Shown here: in pieces, positions 17,678 through 27,289 of the stretch
Position numbering within the stretch: position 1 is the first letter of the stretch
Layout: every line of letters starts with the position of its first letter
Source of the DNA: Affinundibacterium seohonense
GTDB taxonomy: Bacteria > Pseudomonadota > Gammaproteobacteria > Burkholderiales > Burkholderiaceae_D
Assembly (NCBI RefSeq): GCF_014284305.1
Contig: NZ_JACOFW010000015.1
Coordinates: forward strand, 1 to 64,000
Length of the DNA: 64,000 nucleotides
Direction of reading: 5' to 3'
The notes under the pieces: model-generated
Seen by the model: only the letters and a program-made list of their open reading frames with translations
Databases searched by the model: none
What the model was told of the DNA's origin: nothing
Program-made: the position numbers and the translations under genes

Positions 17678-18529
17678 TCAAATCTCAATCTCACCCTCAA
17701 AAACGACGACCGCGGGTCCACTTAAGAAAACTGGCTGGCCTTCACCAGCCCACGCAATTTGTAAATCACCGCCATGCATCGCGACCTCAACCGGACTTTG
17801 TAAAACCCCACGCCGTATCCCTGCCACCGCCGCTGCACAAGCGCCGGTGCCACAGGCCAGAGTCTCGCCAGCGCCGCGTTCGTAAACCCGCAACTGTACA
17901 TGATGAAAATCACGCACTTGCATAAAGCCCGCGTTGACGCGTTTATTAAATAAGGGATGTCTTTCGATTGCAGGACCTTCACTGGCGACAGGATGATGCA
18001 AGACATCATTCACAATTTGTACCGCATGTGGATTTCCCATCGAGACACAAGAAATAGTCGCAACATGGTCGGAAAGCGGTAGCAAATATACGGTGTCGGC
18101 ACCCTGCGTTTGGGTCGCTAAGCCTTGTGCATCAAAGCTAGAATCAGTCGGTACAAAACTGGGAACACCCATATTCACCGTGATCCTGCCATCTTCAGCA
18201 ATGCTAGGGTTGATCACACCGGACATCGTCAAAACGCGAATACTGGACTTGGTCGTCAAACCTTTATCAACCACAAATCGAACGAAGGCGCGTGAACCAT
18301 TACCACATTGCTCGACCTCACCGCCATCCGCATTAAAGATACGATAACGGAAATCGACCTCATCCGAGGGTGCAGCTTCGACGACTAAAATCTGATCAGC
18401 ACCGATGCCGAACCGACGGTCAGCCAAAGCGCGCCACTGAGTTTCGGAAAAGTTAATCTGTTGATTGATGGCGTCAATCACAATAAAGTCATTGCCAGCG
18501 CCATGCATTTTGGTAAATTTGAGTTTCAT
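17678..18529 (-). CDS. dapF: Diaminopimelate epimerase DapF
   Basis: A 283-residue cytoplasmic enzyme converting LL- to meso-diaminopimelate for lysine and peptidoglycan synthesis. Both active-site cysteines are present, Cys75 in [10 protein letters not shown] and Cys226 in [11 protein letters not shown], and the opening [16 protein letters not shown] is typical. The length is normal (about 275). It begins only 18 bases after the stop of the chemoreceptor gene, so the two may share a transcript although their functions are unrelated. Confidence 0.97.
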   Translation of the reverse strand: MKLKFTKMHGAGNDFIVIDAINQQINFSETQWRALADRRFGIGADQILVVEAAPSDEVDFRYRIFNADGGEVEQCGNGSRAFVRFVVDKGLTTKSSIRVLTMSGVINPSIAEDGRITVNMGVPSFVPTDSSFDAQGLATQTQGADTVYLLPLSDHVATISCVSMGNPHAVQIVNDVLHHPVASEGPAIERHPLFNKRVNAGFMQVRDFHHVQLRVYERGAGETLACGTGACAAAVAGIRRGVLQSPVEVAMHGGDLQIAWAGEGQPVFLSGPAVVVFEGEIEI

Positions 18530-18547
18530 AACGAGATTATAAGCCCA

Positions 18548-20854
18548 CTACGCCGACTTATACACACCGCAGCCAAGCACAATCTCGTCACTGATTCTTT
18601 CTATATAAGAGGTTTTTACCTCAATTCGGTTTAATAGCGGGTTTTCGATTGCATAATCCACCCAGCCGCCTTTATCGGGTAAGGAAAAAGCATCTTCCAC
18701 CAACTTACGTCCATCTAGTCCAGGGACATTGAAGAGATTGACCGAGAGCTTGGCGGCATTGCCAGCAAACGCGCGGTACTGTCCGTTACGATCAAAGGCA
18801 AACACATACATGTCCCGGTCAGCATATAGTTTTTCAGGGTCTTGGGTAATGCGATCTAACAAATCCATGCCATAAGTACTAAACAAACTCATCGCACTTT
18901 TAACCAAGGCTCGAGCCTCGTCCGCACTACCTTGACGTAATTTGAATGCCGACACTACCGCGGTTAGACGAGCCGCCCGCACTTCCAGTCCAGTCGATGC
19001 TACTTTTGCATTTTCTGCCATTTCGCTATTACTCTTAGTAATCGAGTCAAGTTCGCGGATCGCATCTGAAATAAGTGTCAAACTTTGACTTTGTTCGTTG
19101 GAAGCCGTGGAAATCGCATTGATGTCCTCCGCCAGATTTCGGATACCGCCGACAATGTCCGACAGGGTTTCATTCACCTCATAAATCTGCTCTACACCAG
19201 TTTCAACCCGATTCACCGAATCATCAATCAGACGACGGATCTGACGTGCCGCATCGGCTGAACGTTGTGCCAAATTTCTCACCTCACTCGCCACCACGGC
19301 AAACCCCTTACCTTGCTCGCCAGCATGCGAGGCTTCAACCGCCGCATTTAACGCCAAGATATCCGTTTGAAAAGCAATCTTATCGATCATGCTCACGATC
19401 TCTTGCACTTTCATAGCACTAGTGTGTATGCCTTGCATAGTTTGTACCGCCGCACGCATCGTGTCGTTACTAGACTCCGCGATCAGACGTACGTTCGAAG
19501 CCAGATTGTCGACCGATTTCGCATTCGCGGCGTTCATCCGCACGGTTTCGCTGAGCGTTTCCATACTCTTGGTCGTATCAACCAGACTAGACGCTTGTAC
19601 CTCTGTTCGGACAGCCATGTCATTGATACCTTCGGAAAGTTCTTTCCCAAGATCTAACACCATGCTGGCATTGGTTCTGACGTTGGCAACCAATGCTGAC
19701 AAATTGAAATTCGCTTTATCAATGGCGATCGCCGTCTTCGCCAGTTCATCGCTGCCCTGAACTTGAATACTATGGGTCAAGTCTCCTGCCGCCACAACCT
19801 CAGCAGCATGCTCTAAACTTTCAACGGCTTGAACCAGATTGAGGTAAAAACCAAAGGATAAATAGAAGGCCACCAGCATACTAATCAACAAAGAAAAAAT
19901 CACAATATAGGCTTGACGATTCAACTGTTGAACACGTTCTTGGAGTAGCTGCTTGAGCAGCGATTGGGTTTGGGTTTCAAATAAATAAGTCTGAGCTAGG
20001 GCTTGCTCAGCACTTTTTTGAATGGCATCGGCCTGTGCCGCTTGTAATTCATTGAAATAGTGTTTTTGAAGTTGCATCACAAATTGCTCACTAGCCTGCA
20101 ATGCCCTTTGTTGGACTGGAAATTTGGCCACATCGGCGCGCAATAGAGCGGCTGCCACACTATCGCTGTTCCGCATGGCTAGTAACAAACGATCCCGCAA
20201 TGATTGCATTTCTGCGACAGTCGCAGTACTCGTATTGGCCGCACTAAACGCCTCGGCGCTTGCAAAGCTGAGGCGAGATAAACTATCAATCCATACTGGT
20301 AATTTTTGCAAACCCAGATCCATTAATAGATACGTGTTCGCCTCGGGATCAAAGAGCAAGCCACTTTTTTCATTCAAAAGCGCATTGAACGCAAATAGTT
20401 TTTCCAAACTTGCATGCAGACTTGGGATGTCTTGTTGGGTGATTTTTTTTTGTTCTGCCAACTTCAGCAATTCATCGGCAAGGGGCTTCCAATCGGCGCT
20501 GAGCTGAAATGGATCGTCTTTAAGCAAGCCATCAGTACGGTTTTGCACCGCTTTTTTTAAGACCCCTTGAATGGTAGTGGGGCTAGTTTGAGTCCTAGCA
20601 GACATGCGCATTTGCTGCAGTATGTACACCAACTCTGTATTCATTTGACCAAAGCCGACGCCATCCAATTCATTTTGCGCAATCCTGATTTGGGTATTTT
20701 GTTTAGCCAGAAGGGCAACGGCGAATAACAGGCCAATTAACAAAACACTGCCAAACATTCCCAATAATTTTGTCCGCAAACTGAGCTTACTCATCATTTG
20801 CAAACAAGGGTGCATGATTCCAGTCATTAGTGAACTACCAGTAAATTTCGTCAT
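18548..20854 (-). CDS. Methyl-accepting chemotaxis protein with C-terminal Cache domain
   Basis: A 768-residue chemoreceptor. TM1 is at about 29-50, a periplasmic helical domain at 51-312, TM2 at 315-337, HAMP at about 338-392 and the cytoplasmic signalling coiled coil from 400 to 635, with hairpin tip ALNAAVEASHAGEQGKGFAV near 501-520. Unusually, a further 120 residues follow (about 645-768), and their pattern (ALVKSAMSLFSTYG, YVFAFDRNGQYRAFAGN, GGWVDYAIENPL, YIERISDEIVLGCGVY) matches a single Cache sensor domain, which here would be cytoplasmic. Later in-frame ATGs at codons 10, 14, 20 and 21 are possible starts. It has no neighbouring che genes. Confidence 0.88.
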   Translation of the reverse strand: MTKFTGSSLMTGIMHPCLQMMSKLSLRTKLLGMFGSVLLIGLLFAVALLAKQNTQIRIAQNELDGVGFGQMNTELVYILQQMRMSARTQTSPTTIQGVLKKAVQNRTDGLLKDDPFQLSADWKPLADELLKLAEQKKITQQDIPSLHASLEKLFAFNALLNEKSGLLFDPEANTYLLMDLGLQKLPVWIDSLSRLSFASAEAFSAANTSTATVAEMQSLRDRLLLAMRNSDSVAAALLRADVAKFPVQQRALQASEQFVMQLQKHYFNELQAAQADAIQKSAEQALAQTYLFETQTQSLLKQLLQERVQQLNRQAYIVIFSLLISMLVAFYLSFGFYLNLVQAVESLEHAAEVVAAGDLTHSIQVQGSDELAKTAIAIDKANFNLSALVANVRTNASMVLDLGKELSEGINDMAVRTEVQASSLVDTTKSMETLSETVRMNAANAKSVDNLASNVRLIAESSNDTMRAAVQTMQGIHTSAMKVQEIVSMIDKIAFQTDILALNAAVEASHAGEQGKGFAVVASEVRNLAQRSADAARQIRRLIDDSVNRVETGVEQIYEVNETLSDIVGGIRNLAEDINAISTASNEQSQSLTLISDAIRELDSITKSNSEMAENAKVASTGLEVRAARLTAVVSAFKLRQGSADEARALVKSAMSLFSTYGMDLLDRITQDPEKLYADRDMYVFAFDRNGQYRAFAGNAAKLSVNLFNVPGLDGRKLVEDAFSLPDKGGWVDYAIENPLLNRIEVKTSYIERISDEIVLGCGVYKSA

Positions 20855-21195
20855 GATGTCTTTCTATCGGCTCATTATGAAACACACCTAAGTATTCTCG
20901 CAGATTTTAGTTGGGGATATGCTCACATGTGCGGTTCCGCGACAAAAAAATTGCTTGTTGCTAATTCATCGCAACCAGTACACTTCAGTAAATTGTCAGT
21001 CATACTGTACTGGTCTTTTTGGTAGTGACTGTGCATGGGGAGCCAAAGAGTCGCGTGTTACTGTGCGAGCCTCGTAATTTAGACCCATTTTGGTTCACTT
21101 TTAGGCTTTGAGCGTATGATGCAGCCACAAGCTAGCAATATCCGTTTCAGGGCACAGGCACATTCAAGCCACATTAGAATAATTCCGGAGGCAGC
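20855..21195. other. Divergent intergenic region, MCP / indolepyruvate oxidoreductase
   Basis: 341 bases without a gene. ACCAGTAC at 20974-20981 pairs with GTACTGGT at 21007-21014, followed by CTTTTT, a weak terminator-like hairpin with a 25-base loop inside the presumed leader of the oxidoreductase gene. AGGAATAATTCCGGAGGCAGC-like sequence just before 21196 gives a strong GGAGG ribosome binding site. No recognised riboswitch was found. Confidence 0.45.
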
Positions 21196-24100
21196 ATGAA
21201 TTCACCCAATAAGATCGAGCAATCTGCAGTCGCAGACACCTATGCAGATGCATCGATCAATACCAAAGTTACCCTAGACGATAAGTACACCTTAGAGCGC
21301 GGTCGCGCTTTTATGACCGGCACCCAAGCCCTGATTCGCCTAACGATGTTGCAACGTCAAGCCGATGAAAAAGCCGGTTTGAATACCGCTGGTTTCTTGA
21401 CTGGCTATCGCGGTTCACCACTAGGTGCGGTCGATATGACGGCAGCAAAAGCCAAAAAACACCTAGACAAATACCACGTCAAATTTCACCCAGGCGTGAA
21501 TGAAGACTTAGCCGCGACGTCGGTGTGGGGCACACAGCAAGTGAATCTGTTCCCTGGTGCAAAATATGATGGCGTGTTCGGTGTCTGGTATGGCAAAGGC
21601 CCAGGCGTGGATCGTTGCGGCGACGTGTTTAAGCATGCAAACTTAGCGGGTACATCGCCACACGGTGGTGTATTGGTAATTGCTGGTGATGATCATGCAG
21701 CGAAATCCTCGACGGCGGCGCATCAAAGTGAACATATTCTGAAAGCTTGCGGTATTCCTGTGCTTTACCCGTCTTCAGTCCAAGAATATCTCGACTACGG
21801 TTTGCACGGAATCGCGATGTCACGTTACACCGGTTTGTGGGTGGCGATGAAATGCGTGACCGATATCGTCGAATCTGGTTGCGTGGTCGATATCGATCCA
21901 GATCGCGTCAAACCTGTGATTCCTACTGATTTCGTAATGCCAGCAGACGGCGTGCATATCCGCACCCCAGATCCGATTTTGGCGCAAGAAACGCGCATGA
22001 ATAATTACAAATGGTATGCAGCTTTAGCTTATGCCCGTGCCAACAAACTGAATCAAATCATCTGGGATAGTCCGAACGCCAAAATCGGTATTATCACTGC
22101 TGGTAAGTCTTACCTCGACACACGTCAAGCTTTAGCGGATTTGGGCATTGATGAACAAGTCGCCAAAGATATCGGTATTCGCTTGTACAAAATCGGTCTA
22201 ACTTGGCCTTTAGAATCCGACGGCGTACGCGAATTTGCGACAGGCTTGGAAGAAATCTTGGTGGTTGAAGAAAAGCGTCAGATTCTGGAATACGCATTGA
22301 AAGAAGAGCTCTATCACTGGGAAGAAGCAGCACGTCCACGCGTAGTTGGTAAGTTTGATGACACCGGCGAATGGACGAATATTCAGGGTAGCGGTCACGG
22401 TGAATGGTTATTGCCAGCGACTTACGAACTCAGCCCTGCTCAAATCGCCCATGCGATCGCTTCACGTATCAGCCGTTACTTCGCTGGTCATCCAGTTGAA
22501 CAACAAGTCAAAGAACGCGTCGCATATCTAGAAGCGAAAGAAGCGGCATTGAATTCGGTATCCAAACCAGATGCGAACAAAGACCGTATTCCGCATTTCT
22601 GTTCAGGTTGCCCACACAATACCTCGACTAAAGTGCCAGAAGGCAGCCGTGCTTTAGCCGGTATTGGCTGTCACTACATGGTGACTTGGATGGATCGTGA
22701 ATCCACAACCTTTACGCACATGGGCGGTGAAGGCGTGACTTGGGTTGGCGCAGCTCCGTTCACCACCGAGAAGCATGTGTTCTCGAACTTGGGTGATGGT
22801 ACCTATTACCACTCAGGCTTGCTGGCTATCCGTGCAGCGGTATCCGGCAATGTGAATATCACTTACAAGATTTTGTTTAACGATGCGGTCGCGATGACTG
22901 GCGGGCAAGAATTTGACGGTCCACTCGATCCAGGCATGATCTCACGTCAGATCGCGGCAGAAGGTGTATCACCGATTATCGTGGTGACTGACGAGCCAGA
23001 AAAATATCCAGCGAATTATCCATGGGCAGCTGGCGTGACCATTCGCCATCGTAGTGAACTCGACGCAGTACAACGTGAATTGCGTGAATGCAAAGGCGTG
23101 TCCGCGATGATTTACGACCAAACCTGTGCTTCTGAGAAGCGTCGCCGCCGGAAAAAAATCGGCAAAGACGGCAAGCCTGGTTTCCCTGATCCAGCTAAAC
23201 GTGCTGTGATCAATGAAACCGTCTGCGAAGGCTGTGGTGATTGTGGTGTGCAATCGAATTGCTTATCGGTGGAGCCTTTAGAAACTGAATTCGGACGCAA
23301 ACGTCAGATCAATCAATCTTCATGCAATAAGGATTACTCCTGTGTGAACGGTTTCTGCCCAAGTTTTGTGACGGTAGAAGGCGGTAAATTGAAGAAGCCA
23401 GCGAAGACGAAAGTCGAAGCGGGTGGCGCATTTGATGTCAGCAGTTTGCCAGCACCAGTCTTGCCAAGCACAGCAACGCCGTATGGCGTGATCGTGACTG
23501 GCGTAGGTGGAACAGGCGTGATCACGATTGGTCAGATCATGGCGATGGCGGCGCACTTGCAAGGTAAATCCTGCTCCGTGTTGGACATGACAGGTTTGGC
23601 GCAAAAAGGTGGCGCGGTGATGTCGCACGTGCGTTTAGCAGACAAAGCCGAAGACATCCAATCCACACGTGTTGGTACTGGCATGGCTGATCTTGTCATC
23701 GGTTGCGATTTGATTGTGACCGCTGGTAAAGACGCCGTTTCTCGTATGGGCGAAGGTCGTACCCAAGGTGCGATCAACGCCAGCAGCAGCCCGACGGCGA
23801 CGTTTATTAAGAATCCTAACTGGCAATTCCCAGCGGGTTCAGCGGAAGCGGAAATTCGCAAAGCTTGCGGTCAAGACCGTGTTGATATGGTCGATGCAAC
23901 CACGATCGCCACAGCTTTGATGGGTGACAGTATCGCGGCGAATATGTTTATGCTGGGTTACTCATGGCAAAAAGCTTGGGTGCCTTTGACTGAAGCAGCG
24001 TTAATGCGCGCGATTGAATTAAACGGCGTGCAAATCGACTTCAACAAGCAAGCTTTCAATTGGGGACGTATCGCTGCAAATGACTTAGCTGCAGTACAGC

Positions 24101-24813
24101 GTTTAACCACGCCAGCACAAGTGATCGAACTCAAACGTGCACCGACATTGGAAGACACGATTGCGAAACGCGTAGCATTCTTGACCGACTATCAAAACAC
24201 TGCCTATGCACAAATTTATAGCGATTTTGTGAATCAAGTCAAAGCAGCAGAAAGCAAATTAGTGGATGGCAAAGGCTTGCGTTTGACTGAAGCGGTCGCA
24301 AAGTATTTGTTCAAGCTCATGGCGTATAAAGACGAATACGAAGTCGCTCGCTTGTACACCGATGGAAAATTTAAGCAAAAGATTGCTGACATGTTTGAAG
24401 GGGATTACGCGATTAATTTCCATCTAGCTCCACCATTATTGGCGAAGCGTAATGACAAAGGCGAGTTGATCAAGCAGCAGTTTGGACCATGGATGATGAA
24501 GGCTTTTGGTGTGTTAGCTAGCTTCAAATCTCTGCGCGGCACGGCACTGGACGTGTTTGGCTATACCGAAGAACGTCGCATGGAACGTGCTTTGCCTGTC
24601 GAATACAAGCAATTGATCAGCAAATTATTGCCACAATTGAATGCTGGAAATTTATCAAAAGCTGTGGCGATTGCAAGTATCCCTGAGGACATTCGCGGCT
24701 ATGGTCACGTCAAAGAGCGTCATTTCAAATTAGCGAAAGAGAAAGAAGCAAAGTTAATAGCAGAGTTTGCGATGTCTGAAACGAGTAAAATTTCAGCAAA
24801 ATCTGCAGCATAA
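21196..24813 (+). CDS. Indolepyruvate ferredoxin oxidoreductase, fused alpha/beta type
   Basis: A 1205-residue thiamine-diphosphate enzyme that decarboxylates arylpyruvates (indolepyruvate, phenylpyruvate) to acyl-CoA with ferredoxin as electron acceptor. Order of parts: an alpha-type pyrimidine-binding domain near the N-terminus (LTGYRGSPLGAVDM), the TPP-binding region with GDGTYYHSGLLAIRAA and NDAVAMTGGQ (about 533-570), a cysteine cluster (Cys677, 680, 683, 689) for a 4Fe-4S centre, the gamma/beta-type domain starting GVGGTGVITIGQIMAM (about 770) with GLAQKGGAVMSHVR, and a C-terminal DUF6537-like region. Single-chain forms are common in aerobic Proteobacteria. A GGAGG ribosome binding site precedes the ATG, and a terminator follows. 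Confidence 0.93.
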   Translation: MNSPNKIEQSAVADTYADASINTKVTLDDKYTLERGRAFMTGTQALIRLTMLQRQADEKAGLNTAGFLTGYRGSPLGAVDMTAAKAKKHLDKYHVKFHPGVNEDLAATSVWGTQQVNLFPGAKYDGVFGVWYGKGPGVDRCGDVFKHANLAGTSPHGGVLVIAGDDHAAKSSTAAHQSEHILKACGIPVLYPSSVQEYLDYGLHGIAMSRYTGLWVAMKCVTDIVESGCVVDIDPDRVKPVIPTDFVMPADGVHIRTPDPILAQETRMNNYKWYAALAYARANKLNQIIWDSPNAKIGIITAGKSYLDTRQALADLGIDEQVAKDIGIRLYKIGLTWPLESDGVREFATGLEEILVVEEKRQILEYALKEELYHWEEAARPRVVGKFDDTGEWTNIQGSGHGEWLLPATYELSPAQIAHAIASRISRYFAGHPVEQQVKERVAYLEAKEAALNSVSKPDANKDRIPHFCSGCPHNTSTKVPEGSRALAGIGCHYMVTWMDRESTTFTHMGGEGVTWVGAAPFTTEKHVFSNLGDGTYYHSGLLAIRAAVSGNVNITYKILFNDAVAMTGGQEFDGPLDPGMISRQIAAEGVSPIIVVTDEPEKYPANYPWAAGVTIRHRSELDAVQRELRECKGVSAMIYDQTCASEKRRRRKKIGKDGKPGFPDPAKRAVINETVCEGCGDCGVQSNCLSVEPLETEFGRKRQINQSSCNKDYSCVNGFCPSFVTVEGGKLKKPAKTKVEAGGAFDVSSLPAPVLPSTATPYGVIVTGVGGTGVITIGQIMAMAAHLQGKSCSVLDMTGLAQKGGAVMSHVRLADKAEDIQSTRVGTGMADLVIGCDLIVTAGKDAVSRMGEGRTQGAINASSSPTATFIKNPNWQFPAGSAEAEIRKACGQDRVDMVDATTIATALMGDSIAANMFMLGYSWQKAWVPLTEAALMRAIELNGVQIDFNKQAFNWGRIAANDLAAVQRLTTPAQVIELKRAPTLEDTIAKRVAFLTDYQNTAYAQIYSDFVNQVKAAESKLVDGKGLRLTEAVAKYLFKLMAYKDEYEVARLYTDGKFKQKIADMFEGDYAINFHLAPPLLAKRNDKGELIKQQFGPWMMKAFGVLASFKSLRGTALDVFGYTEERRMERALPVEYKQLISKLLPQLNAGNLSKAVAIASIPEDIRGYGHVKERHFKLAKEKEAKLIAEFAMSETSKISAKSAA

Positions 24814-24865
24814 TCATTAGCATGCTAAAATCGCTCCCGTGTGTGTAGTGTAAGTGTGTAAGAAG

Positions 24866-24893
24866 AATGACCGGCTCGTCCGGTCATTTTTTT
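24866..24893 (+). terminator. Intrinsic terminator of the oxidoreductase gene
   Basis: AATGACCGG (24866-24874) and CCGGTCATT (24880-24888) enclose a 5-base loop and run into seven T residues. Its place 50 bases after the oxidoreductase stop also argues that the DUF423 gene starts after it, not at the GTG at 24854. Confidence 0.9.
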
Positions 24894-24916
24894 CGTCTGC
24901 AATTTTTGCGAAAGTC

Positions 24917-25303
24917 ATGTCTATGAACGAACGCCACCTGATCGCTTGTGCGGCGATCAATCTATTGATCGCGATTGCTGCCGGTGCTTTCGGAGCCCAC
25001 GCGTTAAAGAATTTTCTCAGTACCGAGATGCTGAGCGTCTGGCAGACCGCTGTGCAATACCAAATGTTGCATGGTCTCGCTTTATTGGCGCTGGCAAATT
25101 TGTTACCTCGCTGGGACGCGAAAAAGATACGCTGGAGTGCAATAAGCATGCTGCTTGGTATCGTCCTATTTAGTGGCAGTCTGTATCTGTTGGCAGCTAG
25201 CGGCATCCGTGTACTCGGTGCGATTACGCCACTAGGAGGATTGGCATTTTTATTTGGATGGGCAAATTTAGCTTGGGCAGCTTTGGCGGAAAAATCAACT
25301 TAA
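24917..25303 (+). CDS. DUF423 family inner-membrane protein
   Basis: About 128 residues with four hydrophobic segments. The opening ERHLIACAAINLLIAIAAGAFGAHAL, the Trp-Gln-Thr-Ala-Val-Gln-Tyr-Gln-Met-Leu-His-Gly motif and GAITPLGGLAFLFGW are the family signature (YgdD/DUF423). Function unknown. The longest frame starts at a GTG (24854) whose first codons run through the preceding terminator, so the ATG at 24917, or the one at 24923, is the better start. Confidence 0.88.
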   Translation: MSMNERHLIACAAINLLIAIAAGAFGAHALKNFLSTEMLSVWQTAVQYQMLHGLALLALANLLPRWDAKKIRWSAISMLLGIVLFSGSLYLLAASGIRVLGAITPLGGLAFLFGWANLAWAALAEKST

Positions 25304-25543
25304 GAATACCAATTCCACCCAGATTTCCCACTAGGCGCACCTGCGGTACTATTTAAACGCTGACGGCGCATTTTTTGGTCATGTTTGCTTCTCTGCATTG
25401 CTTTTGAATGTCCTTAGCTCGCTATTGACGCCTCGTTCGCAACAAAACTGACTCAAAAAGTGTACCGGTCCACATCACAAATCCGAATGGAAAATCTGGG
25501 TTAAAAGCTGGTGTAAACTTCACCCAAATCACAAGGACTCAAT

Positions 25544-26026
25544 ATGAAATTTGAACATCTGGTTGAAATCAATGATTTAGCCAATCCAAGCATTCCCGTC
25601 ATTACCCGTGAACAGCTGTGGCGCGGTTTAGTTCTGCGCGCAGAATCACCAAAATTATTCGTCGATTATATCGATGAATGCAGTATCACCGAGCGCACCG
25701 AGCTCTCCATGCAGCGCAGCTTACGCTATGGTGACTTACGCATCATTGATCAAGTCAGGTTTGTACATCAACAGCATGTGCATTATGATGTGCCCTCGCA
25801 GCAAGACATTCCGCAATCGTCTTTACGTATGAGCATAGAAGAGCCAGTACCCAATACTTTGTTTGTGCGTTTTGTGTATGACAATGGGTATACTGCTGAA
25901 CAAGATATCGAGAATGAGATGTACAACGCCTATCGCCGTTCTGCCTATGAAGAGGCTGATGTTGATACGATTCGACTAATCCGCGAGCTAGCAGAAGCTG
26001 GACGCCTAGATTCCTTACCATCCTGA
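25544..26026 (+). CDS. DUF1857 / AtaL-like SRPBCC protein
   Basis: A 160-residue soluble protein whose start, MKFEHLVEINDLANPSIPVI then TREQLWRGLVLRAESP, is the DUF1857 (AtaL-like) signature. The family has the START/Bet v1 helix-grip fold with an internal cavity and presumably binds a small hydrophobic ligand. An AAGGA ribosome binding site precedes the ATG. It ends 25 bases before the beta-helix protein gene and probably forms a unit with it. About 240 bases upstream contain no gene. Confidence 0.85.
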   Translation: MKFEHLVEINDLANPSIPVITREQLWRGLVLRAESPKLFVDYIDECSITERTELSMQRSLRYGDLRIIDQVRFVHQQHVHYDVPSQQDIPQSSLRMSIEEPVPNTLFVRFVYDNGYTAEQDIENEMYNAYRRSAYEEADVDTIRLIRELAEAGRLDSLPS

Positions 26027-26051
26027 TTTTTCACCAAGACTAAGAGCCAAA

Positions 26052-27101
26052 ATGACTACTCCTGCACCAGCGCCTTTCCTGGCGAAAAAACTCAAACGCA
26101 AACAATTCGCCAGCACGGGCGATGCCCATATCCAAGGCGACTTACAAATTACCAATCAAGTCATCATCGGTGGTGATTTGTTAGTCGATGGTAATTTAGA
26201 AGCCGAAGAAGTTTTTTGCCTCGGTAAATTAACGGTGACAGGCGATATCAAAGTTCAATCTTTATATGTTGGTCAAGCACTTGATTGCGCTGGTGATATT
26301 GAGGTCGAGTTCTTGTTAAAAACCGGATGTAATGCCGAATGGATGGCGCGCTTGCTAGAATTGGACCAAGCCAAGCCAGCAAAAGATGGCAGTGCCTATA
26401 TGGATAAATTGGTGCATCCAGCAATTCTGAAACGCGATGCGCACCATGAAACCTTTGGTGGCTATGGCGACATCCAAGTACTCGGCTATCTCTCATGTGA
26501 CGTGCTCGATTGCCATGGCAATTTGCAGCTCGATGATGTGTTGGACGTGGCTGAAGTGCAATACGTTGGCGGTCATCTGAGCGCCATCGCTATCGCCGTT
26601 GATGGTGATGTGAATGTCAAGGGTGAAGTGTTTAGCGAAACCGATATCGCCGTTAATGGTGGCTTGTTTGCTGGTGAAGTGATTTGCCAAGGCAATCTGA
26701 GCGTAGGCTCGATTCACAGCCACGGTGATATCAGCGCATGGGGAACCATTCGTGCCGTTGGTCAAATCACCAGTTTGCAAGGTGAAATCCACAGTGGTCG
26801 CTGGATCGCCACCAAAGGCACAGTTTACGCCGCGAAGTACATCAAAGCAGGTGAAGCCGTGGTCGCAGAAAAAGGCATCACTTGTGGCGCGGACTACGGC
26901 ATTTTGGCCGCCACGACTGTCAAGCGCTCTTTATGGGAAGTGCGCGGTTTTGTCTCCGCACCGACCAAGCCAAAATTGATTTTGTCTGGCAAATTTATTG
27001 AAGACAAAAAACTCAAACACATCGACGCCTTAGAAAAGAAGCGCGACTGGGAACTCGATTGGGAAGTACCACGTCGCTTGCAGCGGGATATGATTGGGTA
27101 G
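26052..27101 (+). CDS. Bactofilin-like polymer-forming beta-helix protein
   Basis: A 349-residue cytoplasmic protein built almost wholly of short Gly-Asp/Gly-Asn-punctuated strands (GDAHIQGDLQITNQVIIGGD, LTVTGDIKVQ, DGDVNVKGEV, QGNLSVGSIHSHGDISAWG). These are the repeats of the bactofilin/polymer-forming superfamily, which fold as a right-handed beta-helix and assemble into filaments. Typical bactofilins have one 100-residue core; this chain is about three times longer and has a charged helical insert near residues 95-135 and a basic C-terminal tail. It has no membrane segment. A structural or scaffold role is inferred; partners unknown. Confidence 0.75.
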   Translation: MTTPAPAPFLAKKLKRKQFASTGDAHIQGDLQITNQVIIGGDLLVDGNLEAEEVFCLGKLTVTGDIKVQSLYVGQALDCAGDIEVEFLLKTGCNAEWMARLLELDQAKPAKDGSAYMDKLVHPAILKRDAHHETFGGYGDIQVLGYLSCDVLDCHGNLQLDDVLDVAEVQYVGGHLSAIAIAVDGDVNVKGEVFSETDIAVNGGLFAGEVICQGNLSVGSIHSHGDISAWGTIRAVGQITSLQGEIHSGRWIATKGTVYAAKYIKAGEAVVAEKGITCGADYGILAATTVKRSLWEVRGFVSAPTKPKLILSGKFIEDKKLKHIDALEKKRDWELDWEVPRRLQRDMIG

Positions 27102-27289
27102 TCAGTTTTTTTGCGATAAAGGCGGCGTCTCATCACAAAGCCGCCTCTGAATTCTTGTATCAGAAGTCAAAGAATCTCTAGCAATGAGAACAAAAAAGAG
27201 CAACCCAAATAACTTCAGTCGCTCTGTCATTACACATGACTGAATTCGCCTTGACCTCTCAAGGACCAAATCAACAGTCGCTTACTAAG

